From UBA8828 sp964510855 (GTDB lineage Bacteria; Verrucomicrobiota; Verrucomicrobiia; Opitutales; UBA953), in assembly GCA_964510855.1 (NCBI GenBank), contig CAZEDB010000043.1:1-5763 (forward strand): 5,763 bases of DNA, in the 5' to 3' direction. A model generated the notes under the pieces. That model saw only the letters and a program-made list of their open reading frames with translations, did no database searches and had not been told where the DNA came from. The translations under genes were made by a program, and so were the position numbers. Shown here in pieces: positions 1 to 5,709 of the stretch. Position 1 is the first letter of the stretch, and every line of letters begins with the position of its first letter.

Positions 1-479
1 CCGTGCGCGTTGGTCTGTTGCAGTATGGCTTACAACCCCACCCAGGTTCCTTCTTGGCGAGTCTCAAGCCTGAGCCGATGCTTGGGTTTCACGCTCGCGT
101 GGTGTTAGTTAAATCGCTTCCCGCCGGAACGGGTCTTAGTTACGGTTCCACTTACCATCTCAAGCGTGACAGTCAGGTGGCAATTGTCGCTGCCGGTTAT
201 GGTGATGGGTTGCCTACTGCCGCAAGTAATCGTGGCCACATCTTAATTCAAGGTAAGCGTTGCCCTATCCTCGGTCGGGTCACGATGGATCAGACTTTAG
301 TTGATGTTACGGATCTCCCCGAAGTTAAGGCCGGCGAGGTCGCAACTTTACTAGGGAGCCAAATTACTGATCGGATCACTGTAAATGAGTTTTGTGCGTG
401 GTCCGATTGTATTCCTTGGGAGGCCCTTTGCTCGCTGACCCAACGCGTCCGAAGAGTTTATCGAACTGATAGAACTTAG
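1..479 (+). CDS. alr: Alanine racemase, C-terminal part (5' end outside window)
   Basis: Pyridoxal-phosphate enzyme that interconverts L- and D-alanine in the cytosol to supply D-Ala for peptidoglycan. Only the C-terminal ~158 residues are present; the reading frame is open to the window edge (first full codon at base 3), so the GTG there is not taken as the start. Visible family motifs, numbered from base 3: RVGLLQYGLQP at 2-12 (end of the barrel), SYGSTY at 46-51, whose Tyr47 aligns with the catalytic tyrosine of the family, GYGDGLP at 65-71, GRVTMDQTLVDVTDLP at 91-106 with the conserved MDQ, and the final PWEALCSLTQRVRRVY at 138-153. The family usually has Asn-Tyr-Glu where this protein has Pro-Trp-Glu. 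The stop is TAG at 477-479. Identification is secure; whether it is fused to another domain upstream (as in MurF-Alr proteins) cannot be seen. Confidence 0.93.
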   Translation, partial: VRVGLLQYGLQPHPGSFLASLKPEPMLGFHARVVLVKSLPAGTGLSYGSTYHLKRDSQVAIVAAGYGDGLPTAASNRGHILIQGKRCPILGRVTMDQTLVDVTDLPEVKAGEVATLLGSQITDRITVNEFCAWSDCIPWEALCSLTQRVRRVYRTDRT

Positions 480-481
480 GA

Positions 482-493
482 AAGGCAGGGCGG
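482..493 (+). repeat. 12-bp post-stop repeat AAGGCAGGGCGG, copy 1
   Basis: AAGGCAGGGCGG begins 3 nt after the alanine racemase stop and recurs exactly at 1295-1306, 5 nt after the stop of the first PEP-CTERM gene. A related AGAGCAGGGGGG follows the last PEP-CTERM stop at 5609-5620. Its function is unknown; it may mark the edge of a duplicated intergenic segment. Confidence 0.5.
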
Positions 494-520
494 ATCAGCT
501 GGTTAGCTGCACGGCTGATT
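493..520 (+). other. Weak inverted repeat after alr
   Basis: ATCAGC (494-499) can pair with GCTGAT (514-519), with a flanking G-T wobble, around a 14-nt loop. An alternative short stem CAGCT/AGCTG (496-500 with 505-509) competes with it. No T-run follows, so this is at best a poor or Rho-dependent end for alr. The rest of 480-627 has no gene that I can support. Confidence 0.3.
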
Positions 521-570
521 AGCTTACAATTACTGGGCTGGATGGCTGCGGGCGGGTGTGCTGCGGGCTG

Positions 571-600
571 AGAAGAAGGGTATTAGATAGCCTTGAAATA
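571..600 (+). promoter_or_regulatory. Conserved upstream block of first PEP-CTERM gene
   Basis: GATAGCCTTGA (586-596), preceded by a purine-rich GAAGGG, matches GACAGGCTTGA (1334-1344) upstream of the second PEP-CTERM gene. CTTGA starts exactly 36 nt before the ATG in both. TTGAAA (593-598) could be a -35 element, but no good -10 follows (best is TCATAT at 617-622). It may be a promoter or operator for a shared sigma factor or regulator, or simply residue of a duplication. Confidence 0.35.
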
Positions 601-627
601 TGCCATTAATACGACTTCATATCTAAC

Positions 628-1290
628 ATGTCTTCATCCCAAGCACTCTCCCGCCTAACTCTCGGCGTTGCGGCAACTGCCACTGCTACTTCTGCTTCTG
701 CGGCGATTGTGGTTTTTGATATCAACCCTGATTTTCAAGCAAACCATAATGCCAACAGTTCGTTGCAAATCGGAACTTTGAATTTTAGTAATGGGTCTTT
801 TCCTAATTCCACTGGGCTTCTCATCGATAATTATGCGACAAATAAATCCTTCTATTTAGTTAATAATTACTCATTCCGATCTGGCATCAGTTTGCTGCCG
901 GCTGGTACATTGATAGAGAGCGGCTACACTTTTGCTCCCTTTGCCCAATTTAGTCATTATTACTTAGATACTCCTATTGGCACGCATTACATTGCCCTTA
1001 GTTATACTTCGAATGATGGTATTTTCTATGGTTGGATTGAGGCTATTGCCGCCGCAAGCAACAACTCTCTTTTCAATAATATCACCTTCACCCGCTTCGC
1101 TTTTAACGACGTTGCTGGCCAATCGATTCTTGCCGGCCAAACCACCGCTATCCCCGAAGCTTCCACGCTTGGTCTCGTCGGGGGGCTCTTCGGTTTAGTG
1201 GCTGCTGCACACCTGCGCCGTCGCAAGCTCAAGCAAGCCGCCGCTTCAGATAAGTTCCTGGCGCTGGCTGCAGGTGAGAAGTTGAACTGA
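628..1290 (+). CDS. PEP-CTERM sorting-domain protein, paralog 1
   Basis: Predicted exported protein of 220 aa, probably recognised by an exosortase-type enzyme; its molecular role is unknown. Residues 1-25 form an Ala/Thr-rich signal peptide with Arg9 and a plausible ASA-A cleavage near 25/26, followed by AIVVFDINPD. The middle (about 36-130) is polar, rich in Asn/Ser and aromatic residues, and looks beta-rich. FYGWIE lies at 133-138 and TRFAFND at 155-161, motifs shared with the two paralogs in this window. The sorting signal starts at Pro176 (PEAS instead of canonical PEPS), continues with a hydrophobic helix at 181-194 and the basic cluster RRRK at 197-200. A further 20 residues follow, which is unusual for PEP-CTERM proteins. 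The start is chosen because the signal peptide aligns with paralog 2; no Shine-Dalgarno is visible. The middle is AT-rich compared with the ends. Confidence 0.88.
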   Translation: MSSSQALSRLTLGVAATATATSASAAIVVFDINPDFQANHNANSSLQIGTLNFSNGSFPNSTGLLIDNYATNKSFYLVNNYSFRSGISLLPAGTLIESGYTFAPFAQFSHYYLDTPIGTHYIALSYTSNDGIFYGWIEAIAAASNNSLFNNITFTRFAFNDVAGQSILAGQTTAIPEASTLGLVGGLFGLVAAAHLRRRKLKQAAASDKFLALAAGEKLN

Positions 1291-1293
1291 GCT
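1090..1293 (+). repeat. Duplicated 3' cassette, copy 1
   Basis: These 204 bp match 1847-2050 with 13 differences by hand count (about 94% identity). They encode TRFAFND, the PEP-CTERM helix and the extra tail, and end 3 nt past the stop codon. The last 57 bp (1237-1293) are identical to 1994-2050. Twelve of the 13 differences are silent; the other gives Leu/Phe. Confidence 0.9.
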
Positions 1294-1294
1294 T

Positions 1295-1306
1295 AAGGCA
1301 GGGCGG
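1295..1306 (+). repeat. 12-bp post-stop repeat AAGGCAGGGCGG, copy 2
   Basis: Exact copy of the repeat at 482-493, again just after a stop codon. It overlaps the first G-runs of the possible G-quadruplex at 1301-1328. Confidence 0.5.
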
Positions 1307-1328
1307 GCTGCTGCGGGGGTAGGAGGGG
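1301..1328 (+). other. Possible G-quadruplex motif
   Basis: Four G-runs at 1301-1303, 1305-1307, 1315-1319 and 1325-1328 are separated by loops of 1, 7 and 5 nt, which meets the usual G3+N1-7 pattern. It lies on the coding strand in the short gap between the two tandem PEP-CTERM genes, about 47 nt before the second start. Whether it folds is untested. Confidence 0.4.
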
Positions 1329-1348
1329 TAATTGACAGGCTTGATTTT
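1319..1348 (+). promoter_or_regulatory. Conserved upstream block of second PEP-CTERM gene
   Basis: Contains GACAGGCTTGA (1334-1344), related to 586-596, with CTTGA also 36 nt before the start codon. It includes a perfect -35 hexamer TTGACA at 1332-1337, but the best -10 match (TAACTT, 1358-1363) is poor and spaced at 20 nt. A regulatory role is inferred only from the conserved position. Confidence 0.35.
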
Positions 1349-1375
1349 GGTGATTCGTAACTTAAAGTTTTTCCT

Positions 1376-2047
1376 ATGAATTCTACCCCAATACTATCAC
1401 GACTATCGCTGGGAGTTGCTGCCACCGCCACGTCTGCCTCGGGCGCTATTGTGGTATTCGACATTCCAGATGTCACCTATGATAACTACGTATTACCAGG
1501 TACAGTGTATGTTTCTGCCATCAATTTGCAGACTGGTTCTTTTTCTATTCAAACCACAGGAGTAACTACCCCTAGATTTCAAATCAGCGTCGGTTATGGA
1601 AGTTACGCGTCTATTGCTTTAGCTGGTAATGGAGTCTTAGCTAGCACGTCATTTCTTTTTGCTGACGGCTTAATCGGCCCAGCCCTTGGTTTCGCAAATC
1701 CACCTGGCTTCTTTTACACTTACGCCGTGCCGACGGGTACCATTTATCTGGGGCTAAGTTTGAGTAACAGCAGCGACATCCATTATGGGTGGTTTGAGAT
1801 TGAGTCCACTAACGGCTCGGTAGGTGGTCAGGATGTATTCACGTTTACCCGCTTCGCCTTTAATGACGTTGCTGGCCAATCGATTCTCGCCGGTCAAACC
1901 ACCGCTATCCCCGAAGCTTCCACGCTTGGTTTCGTCGGTGGCCTTTTCGGTTTAGTGGCTGCGGCACACCTTCGCCGTCGTAAGCTCAAACAGGCCGCCG
2001 CTTCAGATAAGTTCCTGGCGCTGGCTGCAGGTGAGAAGTTGAACTGA
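1376..2047 (+). CDS. PEP-CTERM sorting-domain protein, paralog 2
   Basis: Predicted exported protein of 223 aa and close relative of the gene just upstream (85-bp gap); function unknown. Residues 1-24 are a signal peptide almost superimposable on that of paralog 1 (LSRL.LGVAATAT shared), ending SASGA before IVVFDI. The central region (about 31-130) is rich in Gly, Ser, Thr and aromatics and is not similar to paralog 1 by eye. HYGWFE at 136-141 and TRFAFND at 158-164 are conserved. The sorting signal begins at Pro179 (PEAS), with a hydrophobic helix at 184-197, basic RRRK at 200-203 and the same 20-residue tail. From TRFAFND onward the protein equals paralog 1 except one Leu/Phe change. No Shine-Dalgarno precedes the ATG. 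A strong terminator starts 22 nt after the stop, so this gene ends a transcription unit, perhaps shared with paralog 1. Confidence 0.88.
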   Translation: MNSTPILSRLSLGVAATATSASGAIVVFDIPDVTYDNYVLPGTVYVSAINLQTGSFSIQTTGVTTPRFQISVGYGSYASIALAGNGVLASTSFLFADGLIGPALGFANPPGFFYTYAVPTGTIYLGLSLSNSSDIHYGWFEIESTNGSVGGQDVFTFTRFAFNDVAGQSILAGQTTAIPEASTLGFVGGLFGLVAAAHLRRRKLKQAAASDKFLALAAGEKLN

Positions 2048-2050
2048 GCT
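1847..2050 (+). repeat. Duplicated 3' cassette, copy 2
   Basis: Partner of 1090-1293 at an offset of 757 bp. Similarity begins abruptly at the codons for TRFAFND and stops just after the stop codon, so the duplication boundary falls inside the gene. Confidence 0.9.
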
Positions 2051-2068
2051 CTTACTGTCTGCTTTTAG

Positions 2069-2095
2069 AGGGCGCCCAATGGGGTGCCCTTTTTG
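2069..2095 (+). terminator. Rho-independent terminator after second PEP-CTERM gene
   Basis: AGGGCGCCC (2069-2077) pairs with GGGTGCCCT (2082-2090) over 9 bp, including one G-T wobble, around the loop AATG. A T-run at 2090-2094 follows directly. This is a textbook intrinsic terminator that separates the PEP-CTERM pair from the next gene. Confidence 0.9.
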
Positions 2096-2115
2096 TTGCT
2101 TCGTACACTTGGGGT

Positions 2116-4779
2116 ATGGCATCGTCTCTTATGTCGAAATCACCGCGCCGTCGTCTACTCGTGGTGGGTTGGGATTCCGCCGATTGGAAGGTTATTCGCC
2201 CTTTGATGGAGGCTGGGCAGATGCCCATGCTGCAGACGATGGTTGAGAAGGGGTCGAGCGGCGATTTCGCCACGCTTGAGCCGTCGCTGTCGCCCATGCT
2301 GTGGACGACGATGGCTACCGGACGGCACCCCATCGATCACGGCGTGCATGGCTTTACCGAGGTTCGCGAGGGCAGGGTGCTGCCCATTTCTGCCGCTACA
2401 CGCCGTACCCGTGCCGTCTGGAATATCCTCTCCGAGCACGGGCTTCGTACCAACCTCGTCTCATGGTTTGCCTCGCATGGTGAGCGCGATCCAAACGTCC
2501 GTCTCGTTTCCAACCTCTATCCCCAAGAACCCAAAGGCGAGGTCGACAAACCTGAAACCTGGTCACCCACTCCCGCCGGTACGTATTGGCCTGAGGAGCT
2601 AAGAACCGAGTTCGATGCGCTCCGGGTTCACCCCAACACGCTGACCCGCGATGTGGCGAAAATGTTTATCCCCAAGCTCGATGAGGTAGACATCGAAAAG
2701 GACCGGCGCCCGCATCAGTTGATACAAAAAGTCGCCGAGGCTTTCAGTGTCCAAGCCGCCGCTGTTGCCTGCATGAAGAAAGACGACTGGGACCTTACTT
2801 GCGTCTACTTCCGGGCAGTGGATGAGCTCTCTCACCTCTTTATGCCTTATCACGCTCCGCAGATGCAGGGGTTGCCCGATAAGGATTTCGAAATCTATCG
2901 GGATGTCGTCAATTCGACCTACCGACTGCACGATCTCATGCTCACGCGCTTGGTCGACCTCGCTGGACCCGATGCGGGTGTGCTCTTGGTGTCGGACCAT
3001 GGTTTTCATAGCGATCACCTTCGCCCACGCTTCGTCCCGAAAATCCCCGCAGGGATTATTGCCTGGCACCGTACGCACGGCATTTTGGCCGCCGCAGGTA
3101 AGGGCTTTAAATCTAAGGTTACGGTCGAAGGAGCGCGGCTACCTGACCTAGCCCCCACGATTCTCGGTTGGTTTGGTTTACCACGTTCGCAAGAGATGAT
3201 GGGTAGGCGCTTAGATTCGCTTCTCGATGTTGGGCCGATCCCCGAAGACATTCCCACCTGGGAAACCAGTTCACATGATGCCAAGGCTCCTAAGCTCCCG
3301 CATATGGATGACTCGGAGCGTAAAAAAATGCTCCAACACTTTGTTGACCTCGGCTATCTTGGGGAACTCCCCGAAGAAGGCGTTGAGGCGGCACGCCAAA
3401 CCGAAGCGCAAAATCATGCACAGTTAGCGGCGATGCTGGTTCATGAGGGCCGTTACGAAGAAGCGCTGCCTTTGCTTGAGGCAGCACTGGAAAGTGATCC
3501 TAATCGCCCTGACCTTCCGCAACAACTTGCCCACTGTCTCTTGCAATTAGGGCTCACCGATTTGGCAGAAATAATTTTAAATCCCCTCGTCGGGTCGTTC
3601 AAAAACGCCGGCCCCTTGCGTTTAATCAAAGCGAATCTCGCGCTGCAAAAAGGTGATTATGTAAGCGCCCTTTCTTTACTCGATGACACCGATACGAGTT
3701 TACAGGCCGACACCATTCGAGCGCGTGCTTTATTGCGGCAACGCCGTTGGATTTTAGCTGAGCAAGCGGCGCGTCGGTTACTTGCGGCTGACCCTAACCT
3801 AGCCCTGGGTTGGGCGATTGTTGGTAAAGCTCAAGCGGGACAAGACCGTCCGGTAGACGCCCTTGAATCTGCACGTCGTGCCCTTGCGCTCGATTCGCAG
3901 AATCATGAGTCGCTGATGGTGCGTGCCCAAGCGCTCGCCAGTCTAGGTCGCTGGGAGGAGTCGGTAACTGCCTATCGTGAAGTGATCGCTGTCAGCCCAG
4001 GTTTTGCTCCTGCACATCGACTACTCTCTCTTTCTCTGCGCTGGTTAGGTCGTACTGACGAAGCTGATGCTGCCCGGGCTCGCGCCTTGGAACTTCGCGC
4101 CGCCAATCAGGCCTATCGCGATGAACGCGGAGTGCGTTTACGTAGTGAAATCGCTGCACGCGAAGCGGCTCGTGCCGCGGTACGCCCTCCGCCTAAGCCG
4201 CCCCTCGAGCCCGGCGAGTTTGTGATTGTTTCAGGTCTCCCGCGTTCAGGTACCTCGCTCATGATGCAGATGTTGGCACTGGGTGGTCTGGAGCCTATGA
4301 CCGATGGTATTCGCGCGCCGAATGAGGATAATCCCAAAGGCTTCCTGGAATGGGAGGCGATTAAGCTCCTTCCCAAGGATCCTGCTGTACTCTCCGCTGC
4401 CAAGGGCAAGGTGGTCAAAGTTCTTACCCCGCTTTTAACCCATCTTCCCGGCATCCATTCCTACAAAATTATCTTTATGCGCCGGCCGACCTCTGAGGTA
4501 GTCCGCTCTCAGTTTGCTATGCTTGAGCGTTCGGGAAAAAAGCCGCAGCTTGAAGAGTCTGAGGTGGCGCGACGGATGGAGGCGCAAGTCACGCAGTTAC
4601 TTAAGGGGCTCGGTTCCGCTAAACAAGTGAAGCTCCTGATTGTCGATTACCCAGAGTTGGTGGCAAACCCAGCGGGGCAAATTTCGCTAATCGCTGAGTT
4701 CCTGGGTAAGGATGTATTACCTCGTCCTGAAGCTATGGCAGCAGCGGTAGATGGTTCGCTAAGGCGTCAAAGAGGTTAG
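2116..4779 (+). CDS. Phosphodiesterase-TPR-sulfotransferase fusion protein
   Basis: Large 887-aa protein with three modules and no signal peptide, so probably cytosolic. Residues 11-370 form an alkaline-phosphatase-superfamily (type I phosphodiesterase/nucleotide pyrophosphatase-like) domain: metal-ligand Asp20 in VVGWDSADW, nucleophile region LWTTMATG with Thr65 best aligned, HPIDHGV at 71-77, D236 and H240 in RAVDELSH, D294-H295 in SDHGFH, H321, and MMGRRL at 361-366. Residues ~430-665 are TPR-like helical repeats (for example EGRYEEALPLLEAALESDP, GRWEESVTAYREVIAVSP). After a Pro-rich linker (691-698), residues 702-870 form a sulfotransferase: P-loop SGLPRSGTS at 706-714 for the 5'-phosphosulfate end of PAPS, NPKGFLEWE at 739-747, RRPTSEVVRS at 789-798 for the 3'-phosphate, and VDYPELVANP at 843-852. 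The substrates are unknown; glycan or lipid modification is an inference. An alternative start is Met6 at 2131. No clear Shine-Dalgarno is seen (GGGG sits only 1 nt from the ATG). Confidence 0.88.
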   Translation: MASSLMSKSPRRRLLVVGWDSADWKVIRPLMEAGQMPMLQTMVEKGSSGDFATLEPSLSPMLWTTMATGRHPIDHGVHGFTEVREGRVLPISAATRRTRAVWNILSEHGLRTNLVSWFASHGERDPNVRLVSNLYPQEPKGEVDKPETWSPTPAGTYWPEELRTEFDALRVHPNTLTRDVAKMFIPKLDEVDIEKDRRPHQLIQKVAEAFSVQAAAVACMKKDDWDLTCVYFRAVDELSHLFMPYHAPQMQGLPDKDFEIYRDVVNSTYRLHDLMLTRLVDLAGPDAGVLLVSDHGFHSDHLRPRFVPKIPAGIIAWHRTHGILAAAGKGFKSKVTVEGARLPDLAPTILGWFGLPRSQEMMGRRLDSLLDVGPIPEDIPTWETSSHDAKAPKLPHMDDSERKKMLQHFVDLGYLGELPEEGVEAARQTEAQNHAQLAAMLVHEGRYEEALPLLEAALESDPNRPDLPQQLAHCLLQLGLTDLAEIILNPLVGSFKNAGPLRLIKANLALQKGDYVSALSLLDDTDTSLQADTIRARALLRQRRWILAEQAARRLLAADPNLALGWAIVGKAQAGQDRPVDALESARRALALDSQNHESLMVRAQALASLGRWEESVTAYREVIAVSPGFAPAHRLLSLSLRWLGRTDEADAARARALELRAANQAYRDERGVRLRSEIAAREAARAAVRPPPKPPLEPGEFVIVSGLPRSGTSLMMQMLALGGLEPMTDGIRAPNEDNPKGFLEWEAIKLLPKDPAVLSAAKGKVVKVLTPLLTHLPGIHSYKIIFMRRPTSEVVRSQFAMLERSGKKPQLEESEVARRMEAQVTQLLKGLGSAKQVKLLIVDYPELVANPAGQISLIAEFLGKDVLPRPEAMAAAVDGSLRRQRG

Positions 4780-4860
4780 TCTAAGGGCAAAGCAAGGCAG
4801 TGAATGCTGGTTATCCGACATAGGGCTTGCCCGTGGTGGGCTGGGTGTCACCCTAATTCA

Positions 4861-5604
4861 ATGTCGAAGCCCAGCCTCAAACTTGCCGCCACCACGCTTC
4901 TTGTGGCTGGCAGTTCCCCAGTCACTGCGGCCGTCATCGTCTTCGACATTGATCCTAATATCACCCTAGGTCAGCCCTTCTGGTTCGAGCCTAATCTCGT
5001 TACCGGAAACCTGAACCAGGGCGGGGGAGATGCCTATCAAAGCCCGTTTGCTGGTCCATCTTTTGGATTATCCCTAGGTCCTGTTGAGTCTGATGGTCCT
5101 ACCTTTATTTTCTCCGGTCAGGGCATTACTGCAGGCGGAGATAGCGTGGTAGTTGGTACTGAATTCAATGCCTACTTTGGCTATAACACAAATGTTTCCG
5201 ACGGACGTATAACATCCCTGACATTAGGAGCAGATTTACGGTCCTCTGATAGTATTTATGCTTACGGGACGATTAAAGGTAACATCGCAAATTTTAGTAA
5301 TGGTACTTCTTATGTTGCGCTTCGTCTAACGGTTAGCCCGACAGAGCACCAATACGGCTGGCTTGAGCTGACCGGTAATGGTTCGGGCGGTCTTATTGCC
5401 ACCCGTTTTGCTTTTGACGATCAAGCCAATGCCGCTTGGGTCTATGCTGGCGATGCTGGCGCCATCCCCGAACCCTCTACCCTTGGTCTCGTTGGTGGCC
5501 TCTTCGGTTTAGTGGCTGCCGCCCACCTGCGCCGCCGCAAGCTCAAGCAAGTTGCCGCGTCGGACAAGTTCTTGGCGTTGGCTGCTGGCGAAAAGCTGAA
5601 CTGA
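4861..5604 (+). CDS. PEP-CTERM sorting-domain protein, paralog 3
   Basis: Predicted exported protein of 247 aa, a more distant paralog of the tandem pair upstream; function unknown. I choose ATG 4861 over the in-frame ATG 4804 because MSKPSLKLAATTLLVAGS begins a normal signal peptide that aligns with the paralogs, whereas the 19 extra residues (with two Cys, two Trp and two Pro) would disrupt it. Cleavage is plausible near VTA-A at 23/24, just before VIVFDIDPN. The central region is Gly/Ser-rich. QYGWLEL at 164-170 and TRFAFDD at 181-187 match the family motifs. The sorting signal starts at Pro203 with canonical PEPS, then a helix at 208-221, RRRK at 224-227, and the same 20-residue tail with one Ala to Val change. 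Its DNA differs from the other copies at many silent sites, so it was not recently copied. No Shine-Dalgarno is visible; 81 bp separate it from the fusion gene, with no terminator seen between. Confidence 0.87.
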   Translation: MSKPSLKLAATTLLVAGSSPVTAAVIVFDIDPNITLGQPFWFEPNLVTGNLNQGGGDAYQSPFAGPSFGLSLGPVESDGPTFIFSGQGITAGGDSVVVGTEFNAYFGYNTNVSDGRITSLTLGADLRSSDSIYAYGTIKGNIANFSNGTSYVALRLTVSPTEHQYGWLELTGNGSGGLIATRFAFDDQANAAWVYAGDAGAIPEPSTLGLVGGLFGLVAAAHLRRRKLKQVAASDKFLALAAGEKLN

Positions 5605-5639
5605 AGTTAGAGCAGGGGGGTCGGCTCATAATTTTACCC

Positions 5640-5666
5640 GGAGGTTGCGTAGCAACCTCCCTACCC
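5640..5666 (-). repeat. REP-like unit 1
   Basis: GGAGGTTGC (5640-5648), loop GTA, GCAACCTCC (5652-5660): a perfect 9-bp stem, then CTACCC at 5661-5666. A related TTACCC (5634-5639) lies just before it, possibly the remnant of a further unit. Confidence 0.75.
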
Positions 5667-5677
5667 GATGCATCTGA

Positions 5678-5704
5678 GGCGGTTTCGGAGAAACCTCCCT
5701 ACCC
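5678..5704 (-). repeat. REP-like unit 2
   Basis: GGCGGTTTC (5678-5686), loop GGA, GAAACCTCC (5690-5698): 8 of 9 pairs, with a C-T mismatch at the third position, then CTACCC at 5699-5704. Confidence 0.7.
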
Positions 5705-5709
5705 AAGTC

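Noticed and set aside
1332..1363. Housekeeping sigma promoter from TTGACA at 1332
   Set aside because: The -35 is perfect, but no -10 hexamer with acceptable match and 16-18 nt spacing follows; kept only as part of the conserved block.
2599..3078. 159-codon antisense open frame within the phosphodiesterase domain
   Set aside because: It lies opposite a well-supported conserved gene, and its translation shows no recognisable domain; open antisense frames are expected opposite such coding DNA.
4823..4832. GGGCTTGCCC palindrome upstream of paralog 3
   Set aside because: A 4-bp stem with a 2-nt loop is too small to be stable or informative, although CTTG lies about 35 nt before the start as in the other paralogs.
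4804..4860. 19-codon N-terminal extension of paralog 3 from ATG 4804
   Set aside because: The extension contains Cys, Trp and Pro residues and would bury the signal peptide inside the protein; ATG 4861 aligns with the starts of both paralogs.
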